Positions 21,180-32,849 of a DNA stretch of 64,000 bases are shown piece by piece (the stretch's first letter is position 1; every line of letters starts with the position of its first letter). The position numbers and the translations under genes were made by a program. Below the pieces are notes generated by a model. The model was given only the letters and a program-made list of their open reading frames with translations. It had not been told where the DNA came from and did no database searches. Source of the stretch: Tetragonia tetragonoides (taxonomy: Eukaryota > Streptophyta > Magnoliopsida > Caryophyllales > Aizoaceae); assembly GCA_038025085.1 (NCBI GenBank), contig CM076144.1, positions 14,539,501-14,603,500 on the forward strand, in the 5' to 3' direction.

Positions 21180-23078
21180 TAAAATGAAGGGTGCATATAT
21201 TAATTCTCAAAAGAACACTACTATTCGACAAGTAATTGTTCCCACAATACCATTATAAAACATCTCAATACAACATATTACACGGAAAAGGCCACTAATT
21301 GGAGCGAGTTGCTAGATTTTCCACGTCATCGGAATCCCTTAATGAATAGACATAACATCCTACATGATAAACAAATCACAAGTTCACAAACGTAAGCATA
21401 GTTGACAAAACTAACAGAAAGTAAAAGGGGTTTGTCCCAAAGCAACAAATATACGTAAATGTATGAAAAATATAAAAAAAAAAAAAAAAAAACCTGATGA
21501 TTGAACCTGTACAGATATTAGTACCTACACGTACATAGAGAGGCACATACACGTATACAAGTGTCAAGTGTGTGTGTGCACAAAAATTAAAACAGCATAC
21601 ATTATTTCCACAATAACTCCATTAATGTATTATCAAACTTTTGCATACTCCATAGAATTCAAATAATACAATAGAAAAGACATAATATGAATAACATCAA
21701 CCATTAGATTGAGAAATATAGCATTAACGAACTAGAGCCCATGAAAGATCAACAAAAGAGCCCGCTTTAAATGTCCTAAAAAGGGGAGAGATGAATAATT
21801 ATAGATGGACACCATTCAACAAAATATTTGAGCTGTATTTACCAAAATGCTTTAGCAAATCAAAGAGATAAGTGGAGACAGTGATATATGGAGCTAAAAT
21901 TTTAAGGCAACCCACGACATGTAGCAAGTCTAGCAACATACATACCTGCAACACTACAGATCACACAGTCTGCAAGACAGCATCAACAGCACATAAGGCC
22001 TGCATCCAGAATCAAAACAACAGCCATCAGAGCATAAAGCTTAATATTCCACCCCACACACCAGTCATATGTTATTAGTGTTTTTCATTTTAAGTCATCC
22101 TGTTTTAGAGTAAACTGACATACAGTTCAATAATAAATGACCAACAGGTTTGACCCCATTAGTCACCTTATATAAATTTGACAGTTCTTTTCAGATGTTT
22201 AGAAAAGGTAATACTTTAAAGATCAGTGGGTCATTGGGTAGACTCTTAAAACCTACCTGCTTCCAATTTATAACTTCATAGCAGATGAAAAATGCATAAA
22301 TTCTTGTGAACCCAGGTGAAATTTTACTATTCAAGAGACTATCCCTTTTATTCTTCTTTCTTCTTTTTTTTAAAGTGGGTGTTATAAAAGTTACTTTCAT
22401 GTCTCCAGAGTGCTCAGAGCCTCGAACTAGATTGGTATATAGGCAAAGTCTTCCTTTTCTAGCTTAGGATGATGAGATAGCCAGTGGAAAACAAAATAAA
22501 AGGGTAGTATTTCGACTGATTATACCTAAATCTGGCAATCAAGCAGGATCTTTAGATTGCGACCAACAGTTTCCTATACTATGACCACCAATCATCCCCC
22601 TACAACCTACCTCTTCCACAGTTCCAATCAGTTCCACTTGACTTAACAATGACATTGTTTATAGTGCTCATGTCCCTATGAAATGCTCAAAACAGGAAGA
22701 CACTGGTCACTTTCAAGTTTTTAACTGTTGCTATTCATCCACCATTGCTAATTGCTATAAACTAACACATTTTCAAAGCTTTACTTTAGCATAAATGAAC
22801 TGAAGACAAGCAGGATAAAGTAACACATTTTCATCATTATTGTGACACAGCATATCCTAGTGTCGTGGAACCAAGTACAGGGTTACATATATGAAATTAG
22901 AAACATATTAATTCCAATGAGATTAGCAACATGCTGTAAACAGTGCTAATGTATCTAACCAGGTGACAATCCAACAGAGATATAAACTTGGAAAGTAAAC
23001 TCAAAACCAGATTCTATTCAACATACATAGTACATAATGGGCAATGAATTTGACTTAAACTTTAAATCTAGGGTAATG
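21180..23078. other. CACTA interior, no gene recognised
   Basis: No recognisable exon. An A-run lies near 21475-21492 and an (AT)n near 21115-21136. The texture suggests introns or 3' flank of the captured gene on the minus strand, but no exon could be confirmed. Confidence 0.3.
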
Positions 23079-23374
23079 ACCTGAAAGGCTGAAACACAAG
23101 TGTCCTCACAGAAACAATAGCATCTAGTCCTCCAATAGCCAAGTTCATGTCCATAAACAACTCCCAAGCCTGTGATACCTAGCCAGATGAAGGGAAAAAC
23201 AAAACTGTGAAACCAGTGAGGATTATTACACTTTGATTGCATCGGTGCCAATCTACGTATGTGGTACACATTAAAAGTGCTTGGTTGTTTTCTAAATACA
23301 GTATACAATGAGAAAAGCACCGAACAAATACCTACACTGATCGTCACTGAGGTTAGAAGCACATATATCTCCAT
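23079..23374 (-). pseudogene. OSCA/CSC1-like (HYP1-type) calcium-permeable channel, 5' gene fragment
   Basis: From an ATG at 23374 the frame reads MEIYVLLTSVTISVGICSVL then FSLYTVFRKQPSTFNVY, the first transmembrane segment and RKQPSNxxVY motif of CSC1-like/HYP1 hyperosmolality-gated calcium channels. Further on, after a pyrimidine-rich tract and a CACAG acceptor (about 23172), another frame reads AWE, then LAIGGLDAIVSVRTLVF, matching the conserved AWE..ED.LLAIGGLDAIVF exon start. So two exon pieces with an intron boundary are present in different frames. Full proteins are about 700-800 residues; only about 90 are represented, and pore-domain exons are absent. The fragment lies inside the CACTA-like element on the minus strand, with upstream sequence to about 24.85 kb possibly its captured promoter and 5' UTR. 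Confidence 0.75.
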
Positions 23375-24462
23375 TTCAGTTCACGTGATCAGGAAGTTTT
23401 TAGCATCTATTAAGGGCTGAATAAGTAACTCAGAATTATTCTACATCACACATCCTTGGTGAAAACCAGCCCCTTGACAGCAATTTACTATATTAAAGAG
23501 ATAATCAAATGCTACAAATAATCTGAATAGAGTTAGAAAAATATTGAAAGAGAGCTGAGAGGCAAATTAAAAGATGATTAAGTCCCCAGTGGAATTAGGT
23601 TACAAGGCCTCTGTAGCCAGGATAACATACAATGACTCTCAACTTAAAATTCAAGTGAAACTCTGAAAGAATATTCACATACTAACTTCTAAATGCAGTG
23701 AAAAGGAAGAAACAGACCACGAAAGCCCCTCTCACTAGCAATAGACCTTAGTAATGTTGGATGCACGCACATATTCGATTGTTGCGACACCTAAACTATT
23801 AAAGCAAGAGTAACAAATAAAGCACTAAATGCTGTAGTTAACGAAGTCCAAGTTGTCAGAATTATCTAAAATTAGGATTATCGTTTAGCCTGGAGATAAT
23901 AGTATGAATTTTCACCAGTTCTATAAATTTTCTTTTAATATAAACAACTTCATCTTTTCCGAACCCAAAATAACCTTAACATTAGGTTTTATTGACAAGA
24001 TCAATTCTTTAGCTACAAATAAGCAGTAAACAAAGAATTCGACGACAATCTAAAATCAGTCTAAAAGTCAGTCTCCAAAGGAATACATAAAAATTGAATC
24101 TCCACCTTTCATTCACATATAACAATTATACTACTACTCACTACAGTCTACAGATGCAATCAGAGACTAAACAGAGAGCAGATCAAGCAAAATTCAGATA
24201 TACACGCTAAGAAAATACAGGGATGATGATAAATTGATGATCAACAACTACTGACTAGTAATTGGGCCATCCATACACATTAGGACAAACATGCTAGATG
24301 CTACAGCTTATGACAGAAACTGAGTACCACTAACTATGCAGCAATCCATATTTCAGTTTCAAATAGCACAAAAAATGTAATTTTACAAAAACAAAATCAT
24401 TCTACACGACGCACATACAAAAGAGACCAGCAAGTTTCAGAATCAGCAAAGAGAATTGGCTA

Positions 24463-24846
24463 CTAATCCAACATCAAATAAACCCTAATAACGAAATTCA
24501 CCAACAAATCGAAAGAAATAACTAAAATTAAGCAAAATTCATCATGAGAAAAACCCTTCAGCGAAATCTTCAGTGCAACGGCAACCACCATGCGGCAGCA
24601 ACCAGCGTGTAACTCACAGCAACCACCGTTGTAACCCGCAAAAACAGAGGCGAGGCAAAGAGAAGAAGCACCGTGTGGCAGCGCCGGACTCGCCTGAAAT
24701 ATCCGCTGCCAGACTCGCCTGAAATATCCCCGGTGGTGGTGGTGGTATGAACTGATCGATGTGAAAAGAGGGGAGGAGAGCCGAAATGAGTTGTTGATGT
24801 GAGGAGAGGGGAGAACGTGAGCCAAATAATCAGTGCCAAACTGCAA
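24463..24846 (-). other. Open frame upstream of the OSCA fragment, unrecognised
   Basis: A 127-residue open frame with His/Ser-rich and Gly/Cys-rich parts and a hydrophobic C-terminus. It has no family resemblance and overlaps another open frame on the same strand. It most likely belongs to the captured 5' flank of the OSCA-like gene. Confidence 0.2.
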
Positions 24847-25188
24847 ACCCTTGAGTAAATGTTTCCCTTGTCTTTCTCCCCTTTTTCTTTTTCTTTTTGA
24901 GCGCTAAATCAAGACATTAATTTTAAATTTCGGGAAAACTAAGGCGCTTAATGACAAAATCCCACCGCTAAACTTCAAATTTTAAATGAAATTCGTCTCT
25001 ACAGTAAAAAGCGTAGAGAACCTCTAAGATTTTTTCCTATACTTGAAAGCGTGGTGAACCTCCGAAATTTTGCCCCCAAAGTAGACGCTTACTAAAGCAT
25101 GGAAAAAAAAGCGTCTTCGAATAGAATATTTTGTTGTAGTACGTGTATCGGTAGCATTTCGCCTCATTCACAGCTTTCTTGTTCTTTG

Positions 25189-25992
25189 TATTAGGATTTT
25201 TGACCCACGCAACAAATCCCTCTGATTAGGACCTAAACACTCTAATACTAATTGCGGAATTAACAATAAAATAACATAGACAACGCATAATAATCAACAC
25301 TAGATATAACGTGGAAAACCCCAATAGGGTAAAAATCACGTGCCAAACCGACAACTAATCCACTAACAAATCAATAGTGATTACAATTTCAAGCCAATAA
25401 TAATTAACCCATCTACAACCAGGTAAACAACACAACTCCTAGTACAAGCAGCCCAATACAATATCAATACCACCTAATTGACACTACTACCAAAATACTA
25501 GGATTGACACAATTACCTGTTGTAGGAAACTCGTTGGTTTTATGCCCAAACCAACAAACGCCTTATTGTTCGTTTTATGCCCGAACCAACAAACGCACTC
25601 ACTACGAACTCTCGACGTAGGTCGTCCACCTAATTAGGTCTCCCCCTAATTAGGACTTTTTTCTTCATCTTGGACGGCTCATCTTCCGAAGCACTCTCCC
25701 TCTTTATCGATACCGAATTCCCCTAGCTCACGGCCTCACTGCCGTGATCGAGCTTCACATCACGGCATGACCCTTTGCGCATAACTCTTTGTCCCTTTTA
25801 TAATGACCTTGTCGTCACCTAATTGTAGTAGTCTTAGGTCACTAACAAACAAAAAGGCTAAAAGCCCATTAACATTGCCCTAAGTAATAACCGGTTACTT
25901 CTAGAACCAAATGCTTATTTTCTTCATATTTAATTTCCTTTTTTTTCTTTTATCTTTTTGGTATTTAACAAAAATTGGGCTACAACCCAGCA
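25189..25992 (-). repeat. Left LTR of the minimal element
   Basis: About 804 bp, ending ACAACCCAGCA. Relative to the right LTR it has extra sequence near 25620-25680 and lacks a 33-bp tandem duplication. Confidence 0.85.
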
Positions 25993-26138
25993 AATCTCCC
26001 CGATCACAATTTGTGGAGAACAAACCTAGATCTGCTTCCTGTTTCAGTGCTCATCAACACGAACTCACCATCGCCGAATCTTCTGTGTGTGTCTTCATCT
26101 CCTATAACCATGAGTGCTCCCAAGATCACAAACTATAA

Positions 26139-26150
26139 GCTCTGATACCA
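26139..26150 (-). promoter_or_regulatory. Primer-binding site (initiator tRNA-Met), minimal element
   Basis: Minus strand TGGTATCAGAGC, two bases from the right LTR; identical to the primer sites of the gag-bearing element at 7.5-12.6 kb. Confidence 0.85.
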
Positions 26151-26152
26151 CT

Positions 26153-26929
26153 TGTTGGGATTTTTGACCCACACAACAAATCCCTCAGATTAGGACCTAA
26201 ACACTCTAATACTAACTGCGGAATTAACAATAAAATAACATAGACAACACACAATAATCAACACCAGATATAATGTGAAAAACCCCAATAGGGTAAAAAC
26301 CACGGGCCAAACCGACAACTAATCCACTAACAAATCAATAATGATTACAATATCAAGCCAATAACAATTAACCAATCTACAACCAGGTAAACAACACAAT
26401 TAACCAATCTACAACCAGGTAAACAACACAACTCCTAGTACAAGCGACCCAGTACAATATCAATACCACCTGATTGACACTACTACCAAAATACTAGGAT
26501 TGACACAATTACCTGTTGTAGGAACCTCGTTGGTTTTATGCCCGAACCAATAAACACCTTACCGTTGGTTTTATGCCCGAACCAACAAACGCACTCACTA
26601 CGAACTCTCGGCGTAGTAGGCTCAACTTCCGGAGCACTCTTCCTCTTTATCGATACCAGATTCCCCTAGCTCACGGCCTCACTGCCGTCATCGAGCTTCA
26701 CATCACGGCATGACCCTATCCCTTTGTCCCTTTTATAATGGCCTTGTCGTCACCTAATTCTAGTAGTCTTAGGTCACTAACAAACAAAAAGGCTAAAAGC
26801 CCATTAACATTGCCCTAAGTAATAACCGGTTACTTCTAGGACCAAATGCTTATTTTCTTCATATTTAATTTCCTTTTTTTTTTCTTTTATCTTTTTGGTG
26901 TTTAACACAAATTGGGATACAACCCAACA
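26153..26929 (-). repeat. Right LTR of the minimal element
   Basis: About 777 bp, TGTTGGGA to CCCAACA. It contains a tandem duplication of about 33 bp around AACCAATCTACAACCAGG (26366-26428) that is absent from the left LTR, so the duplication arose after insertion. Confidence 0.85.
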
Positions 26930-27522
26930 CTTTGTCTTTGAAAGTAGTCTTCTGATCTTTGGTTGCATTCCAGTGGTTTTTGATCGAGTTTTATGTTCGA
27001 TCTGGAATTCGTCTCGCAATTTCTGCCCATCTATTGCCAAATCGCAGATGAGCTTGTACCAAGAACATCTCTTCTTCTTCGCTCGAGGAATCTTTCTGAA
27101 AGTGGTTAAGATATCAAAACATGATCAAAATGAATGAGATTAGTAGAGATAACTGATTTTTTTTTTTTTTTAAATATTAGTAATGGTAACAAGTTTTAAA
27201 GATGGGTCAATAATGTATGTTGTACATTATTACAAACTTGATATAATTGCACCAAAAAAAAACTTGATATAATTTAAATGTATAAATATAAATTTGATGA
27301 TTAGCTTCCACATTTTTACCTTTCTATAGTCGCAACCTCGATAAATTACTTACAAAGGATATCTTCATTGAGGAACAAAAAAAAAATTCATTAACAAAAG
27401 AAAAAAGGAAAAAGTAAGTATTTGTTATTAGAGAAGCTAATTTTTTCATTAGAACAAGACATAGACGAGTAAAAATATTCATGCAGTTCTGCAGAAACAA
27501 AGGTTTCTTCCGCGCTTGAGGT

Positions 27523-28257
27523 TAGGGGTGAAAGTTTGGACTTTGGATTGGATTATGGCTTAGTCCAAATCCAATCCAAAAAAATTTGGACTCAAAATTT
27601 TGAGTCCAAATCCAATCCAAACTAATTTTGGACTTTGAATTTTGAGTCCGAATCCAATTCGAATTATTTTCCGTAATCCAATCCGAGCCGAATAATCCAA
27701 TTTTTTTCATGACTCCTTACCTTTTCTACAGCAATGTCCATTACTTAAAATTTTTTTTATCGATAACATAATAATACAAATGTCGAAGTCAACTACAAGT
27801 CTACAATATTCATTAAAAAAATGCAAATTATGTAATGTCAAAGGTGTTCAGTAATCTCCGTTTAGTGTACATGGAGAAGACATATGTGTAAAGAGATAGC
27901 AAGTGGACGAGTGGCTGCTAAGACATAACTTGAGTGAGTCGTCTAAAAAGATTTTTCTCTCTTAATTTATGTATGCATTTTATTGTTGCTTCAATCCTGT
28001 AGGTTTTAATTGTAGTTTTTACTTTTTATTTTGGGGTAATATCATTTTTGGATTATATGTATTTCTATTTATTAATTTATATCTAATTTGGATTGGATTG
28101 GATTATTGGACTCCGAAATGGTGAGTCCGAATCCAATCCGAAAATCCAAAAAAATATTTTTTTCGAGTCCGAATCTAATCCGAAATCCAAAAAGTCCAAT
28201 CCAAGTTGCCTAATTTGGATTGGATTTTGGATTTAATCCGAATAAGTTTCACCCCTA
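27523..28257. mobile_element. hAT-type MITE
   Basis: Terminal inverted repeat TAGGGGTGAAA; the right end reads TTTCACCCCTA. A perfect 8-bp target duplication, cttgaggt, lies at 27515-27522 and 28258-28265, diagnostic of the hAT superfamily. The element is 735 bp with subterminal arrays of TTGGATTGGATT/AATCCAATCC in both orientations and encodes nothing recognisable. It sits between the MYB fragment and the start of repeat block B. Confidence 0.9.
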
Positions 28258-28265
28258 CTTGAGGT

Positions 28266-31200
28266 CGTGGGTTTTGTTAATATTGAATTATCACTGAAAA
28301 TTATTATATGACTGAGCAATTTGCAAAAAAGTACCTGCACACAGCCAGTTCACTTACCTTGGTAAGCCAGTTTAGGGATTCTGACATTCCTCAAGACCTG
28401 CAAATGGACAAGTTCTTGTAGACATGGGGAGCATTGGCCTCGACAACAACATCCTTTAGAGCTAATGTGATCCCTTCTTAGATTGTATGACTTTTTATAT
28501 GAAAAATATGAACAGTAGGCCAAAAGAGCTGGCATATTTGCACTGAGGCAGTACATACGTGTTCGAACACAGCATAACTCAGTCGTCCTGCTTGATTCAC
28601 CTAACAAAGTATGTATTATCAAGATAAAAATTTTGTTATTGATAAAAGAGCAGAAACTATAAACGCTAAAAGAAAGAAGACTCAGTTGTCCTGCTTGACC
28701 ATACCTTTGGTTTTCTGGAGTTTGTTGTTCTTCTTTCTCGTCTTCATTGTGTTGTGAATTGATAGCTCTGGAGGATGGCTCAATTTATAGGTGAAAAATA
28801 GAGGTAATTAGATCAAATGGAAGGGGTTTGGATTGTGATTTGTTTCGCTATTGGATAATGAAAAAAGAGAAATTCCCTTCCTTAAAAGTAAATACCTGGT
28901 AAGGAAACAAATCACTGATTTGTTTCATATTATGCTGATTTTTTCCCACTAGGGATGCAAGAGTGTGAAAATGATCCCAAGTAGTGTGATCATTATCAAA
29001 CCTTTTCCCATCAGCCAACTACTGTTCACATGGGGGATTGTTGCTTCGCATTTTTTTGCTTCTGCACAACTGATCTGTTCTTATTACTACTGTAAAATTT
29101 AACTAGTTTTAAGTCTAGGCATTACTTCTTGTGTGATTAGCATTACATAATGAAGTGACTTTGAGCTTGTTTTGTAACCAATTGTGTGATGCTTTGGACA
29201 CATACCACTTTAATAATTGTTCATAAAAATACAGAAAATACACTATAGCATAAAACAAAAAGATTGTTCAATACAACAAAATCTTCTTCTGATAACCAAT
29301 TTTAAGATCCTGATAGAAGTCTACATAGATTTTAAGATCCTGATAGAAGTCTACATAGATTTACGTCATCAGTGAATAATAAGGGAAACTATTGAAGAAG
29401 GCCAATGGTGAATCATAAGCTAATCGTTAGAGGTGCTGAATTTCCAATCACATTAACACTGATATGGCTCGGTTTATTAGCTTGTTGCAACGAGAACTAC
29501 CTTTCACTCAGACCTTAATATATCTCATTGAATGTTATACCAGTATTTTCAACCCCTAAGAACAAAATAGACATGATAAGGAAACAACTTGGTTCTGATC
29601 ATAATAATAACATGGAAATAATTGTAGCTTAGGTCTGATCTTTGTATTGATGCTAAATTGTTAAGTAGTTTCTGTAGATTGATTACCTCTGCGCTTAGAG
29701 TTGTTAAAGAGTGTAGTAGCTTTAGCTTCTAGAGAGGCAGATTAGTGAATTTGCACAGGTTTTTCTTAATACTTTTTCCGCTTCTCATTGCCTGTAACAC
29801 GTTTACTTAGGGGAATTTTACCGTTTGTGTACGCAGCTAGAGAATTTCACAATTGAAACTTCCTTCCTTTTCTCGAGGCAAAGTACATCTGTATATTTAC
29901 TTAGAAAGGGAGGAGATCCTTTGTTACTAAAGTAGCTTTCTGTACTTGGTGTAATAATATGTATCACGTATCATATCACTCGTGTAAACAGAAAACATGA
30001 TCCATATCGTAAACAGCTGCATGCAAGACAATGAGAAGCAGTGGCATACTTGATTGGTATGATGGGATTACGCTCTCAAAATCCTCCTCCGTCTAAATCA
30101 CACATACCTTAACCGATAACATGTTTTCAAGCCAAAGCACACCTGCACATAAATTACCATAGCAAGCTGATGTGTATGACATCAGAGGGAGCTTGCGATT
30201 CATTCTACATAGAGGCTGGGGAAAATTGGATTGAGGGTTAGCATTCAAACTCACTTCCAGGTGAATGTTGAGCACTGTCCAAGAGAGACAATTAGACAAA
30301 CTAGTAGATCAGAATATTGTGTGTTTTCAAAAAGCACTGGTGCTAAAAACATCCTCAAGGACCAGTGTAAATCAGATCAATCTCATGTACATTGATATCT
30401 GAAGAACTGAATGGAAAATAGTACACCACAAAACTCAATCTGAACATGGTTCGGTTTTATTTCAAGCTCTAGGAAAACAAGCTAGTGAACAATTGCTTTT
30501 CATAAAATCAGAATGTTGTGTGTCTTCAAAAACCACTTGATTCCCAGTAGCTTCTTTGGCCAAAATATCCGCAACTTGGTTGGTTTCCCTGTATTGGTGC
30601 TTGATGTGATGGCTTATATGTTTAGCCTAAATTGGCTGATCATGTTTAGCATATTTGTTCGTTTCTCTTTGAATTGGCATCACTAAGCATCCTGACAGTT
30701 ATTTAGGAATCAAAATATACAATCAATTTGTTCCCAACTGCAGTGATTGCAAGTTCCAGGCCTTTTTTGATTGCTCAAATTTCAGTACTCAGAATATCAT
30801 TGTTTCTCAAATTTTGTTGGTAACTAAGCAGCCAATGACAATTAGAATTTCTGAAGATTCGCGCAGCTCATGCATAGTTATGTAGGCTTCCTTAAAACAG
30901 ATCCATTAGTGTCTAATCTCACCCATTCTTCTAGAGGCGGTGCCAACAAACATTAATATCAGCGCACTGGCTAAGGGCGTTAGTGCCAGAATTCCATGCA
31001 AAAAAAACACACTACTTAAACCAAGGGAGGGGTGCTAGTGTTTTGTATTCATGTGAGGAGGTAAGGTTCTCATGAAGCCAGGTGGTGAGTTTGTAGAAAA
31101 GAAGGTATCAGTAGATACTGTTCGACATATCTTACGTCACAGAGAAGCAAAGAATCTAATGACAGATCAAACCATAAGGACTTAGAATTATTATGAAACA

Positions 31201-31720
31201 AAAACCATATATGAGTAAATGATATTCAAGAAAACCAAACAGAGTTACTATTATTGAGCAAAATAAATTGAATTGCATGGTTTGTCTTGTGACTCCTAGA
31301 CTACTGATATAGTATTAAAGTAATTAGATCACTCCACAATTAGTCACACATCATGATCAATTTATCACGAGAGACGAGATCAGACACAATCAATGGCCTA
31401 ACCTAGTTGTTGATGTTGTTTTCTTTTCTGATCACTTTATAGTTTATACCTCAAGGTCTCAAATCAATTACGAATCTGTTTGTTAGCTTAATCGATTTTG
31501 AAGCCATGTCTGATACTAACTCTTATTCTTTCTCTTTTTCCTGTCATCTCTCAGTGACATTCATATTTCAACATAAATGTGAATTCGTATTCGTATAATA
31601 TAACAACAAGCAGAGAAAGGATAATTAACCTCCAACAGAATGATCATTGTCGAGCTTCTTAAGAAAATGAACTTAAAATACACAGCAAATAAAAGCAGGA
31701 GCATGCTAGGATACATGGTG
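28266..31720 (-). repeat. Repeat block B (diverged copy of block A)
   Basis: Colinear with block A at many points: 28450-28640 with 3080-3250 (GAGGCAGTACATA, GTGTTCGAACACAGC); 28730-28790 with 3355-3420 (TTCTTCTTTCTCGTCTTCAT); 29690-29790 with 4610-4700; 30540-30590 with 5490-5530. Near 28440 it contains DVVVEANA in minus-strand translation, matching the IVVEAHA linker of the peroxidase chimeras, but the MYB and peroxidase parts are not adjacent here. A 30-bp tandem duplication (TCCTGATAGAAGTCTACATA) lies at about 29302-29360. No intact gene. Confidence 0.6.
30480..30900 (-). pseudogene. LINE RNase H remnant (block B)
   Basis: Minus strand reads, with several stops, MHELRESSEI, then LVTNK, FEQSKKAWNLQSLQLGTN, and YRETNQVADILAKEATGNQV. 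This is the C-terminal RNase H domain of a plant LINE, with the last catalytic Asp (VAD) kept. It is orthologous to the remnant in block A. Confidence 0.65.
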
Positions 31721-32849
31721 GCATTAGTTAAGGGAGAGCAACAAAGTAACTGAGTTGTGCGCAAGGAAACATCAAAGCTAGGCATCCGAGGCATTAATTC
31801 AAAACTAAACTTGTGTTACAAAAGTCCCCTGTATTCAGCCTTGTGATTGTATGTATGTAGGGGAATTCACTTCCCTAAATAAATGCAGCTGATCTCATTC
31901 TTTTTGTACCATACACACATATACAAGGAAAAGAGGATGGACTTCAGATGTGGAACATTCATATTTGCATTAAATTATTGTCAATCTCAAAGTACAAATG
32001 ACAAATGGGTGCCACAACAATAGTGATAAATTGTCAGCCAGGAGACCAGGAGTTCGAGCAAAATATATATAACCTGCGCAGGCTTCATAAATTTGACACA
32101 ATTTGTCAAGAACCCCATTGGGTAACATATTCGTTCAATTCAGATATATATTAACCCTGATCTACATCCTCTCATCCCTTTGTGTCTTTGGACTCTTGAG
32201 CAATATTATTGAACTGTCAAAACAGGTTTTGCATAATGTATGGAACGTAACAGAACTTGCAGAGTGAACGGATGGGGATGAAACATGCGGCACCAAACAC
32301 ATCGGAATGGAATGAACTTGCAGAATGGATTTCAACGAATTGAACAAGTATCTGAACCCAAGTCACTAGTCCCCCATAATAAGATGCCCACCAACTACGC
32401 TAGGTGAAGTTGATGACTATGAGTCCAGGCTCGGGGTGTGGAAGCTTGCTTCATTGTGTGATGATGCCAGAGTTGAAAGCATGAAATGCCAATTCTCAGA
32501 CCTCCTTTGTCCTGCTGTTACCTCGAAGCCTGATAGTTTCTGCATCATGAGGGGTAAGTCAAGGGTCCTGAATAGCTTCCAGTATTATTGAAGAAATGAA
32601 AATTTTGAACAGAAAAACAAAACTGGAACTTTTTAAACAGAAAAATTAATGGATTGAATAAATCCGAAAAATTACACCTTAGGGGATGTCCAGGTTATTC
32701 TCTGAGTTGATAAAGATTCGGTGCAAAGCATCGTCAAATCCAAAGCCTGCTCCTTTTTCTTTATTTTCTTCATTGCGTAAAGAGATTAATGTGACTCTCT
32801 CAAGTCTAACTCACTCTAACCTGATGTCTATTGTAGAAACCACAAAGAT
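31721..32849. other. Spacer between blocks B and C, no gene recognised
   Basis: Nothing recognisable. At about 32400-32590 a plus-strand frame runs about 60 codons (including GVWKLASLCDDARVESMKC) with coding-like composition and no match I know. It could be a relic exon or UTR. Confidence 0.25.

Larger units (their letters stand above)
20821..25141 (-). mobile_element. CACTA-like (En/Spm) non-autonomous transposon
   Basis: The left end is CACTACAACAAAA; the complement of the right end reads TACTACAACAAAATATTC, so the TIR is about 13 bp with one terminal change. Flanking trinucleotides are TGT (left) and CGT (right), a plausible 3-bp duplication with one transition. Both ends carry many subterminal repeats built on GCGTGG/CCACGC (20850-21110 and 25005-25125), a hallmark of CACTA elements. 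No transposase is recognised over the 4.3 kb. The interior carries a broken OSCA/CSC1-like gene fragment on the minus strand, so the element looks like a gene-capturing derivative. Confidence 0.7.
25189..26929 (-). mobile_element. Minimal non-autonomous LTR retrotransposon
   Basis: Two LTRs of about 0.8 kb (25189-25992 and 26153-26929) flank an interior of only 160 bp. The target duplication is ctttg (25184-25188 and 26930-26934). The left LTR begins TATTAGG where the right begins TGTTGGG, consistent with G-to-A decay of the terminal TG. The interior holds just a purine-rich tract next to the left LTR (complement of AATCTCCCCGATC) and an initiator-Met primer site next to the right. It encodes no protein and depends on another element for mobility. 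LTRs this long are unusual for TRIMs. Confidence 0.85.
25142..27105 (-). pseudogene. R2R3-MYB R3-repeat fragment (copy B), split by an LTR element
   Basis: Minus strand from about 27105: FQKDSSSEEEEMFLVQAHLR, then FGNRWAEIARRIPDRT, a stop, then NSIKNHWNATKDQKTTFK. This is a nearly complete MYB R3 repeat with recognition helix NSIKNHWNATK. Defects are a stop where Glu is expected in GRTEN, Gly to Asp before it, and Trp to Ser in KDSWSEEEE. The remainder (25142-25188) lies across an LTR insertion at 25189-26929. Removing the insert restores colinearity with copy A (GCTTTCTTGTTCTTTG joined to TCTTTGAAAGTAGTC). The left edge abuts the CACTA-like element. It clearly resembles the MYB98/115/118 clade. 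Confidence 0.8.
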
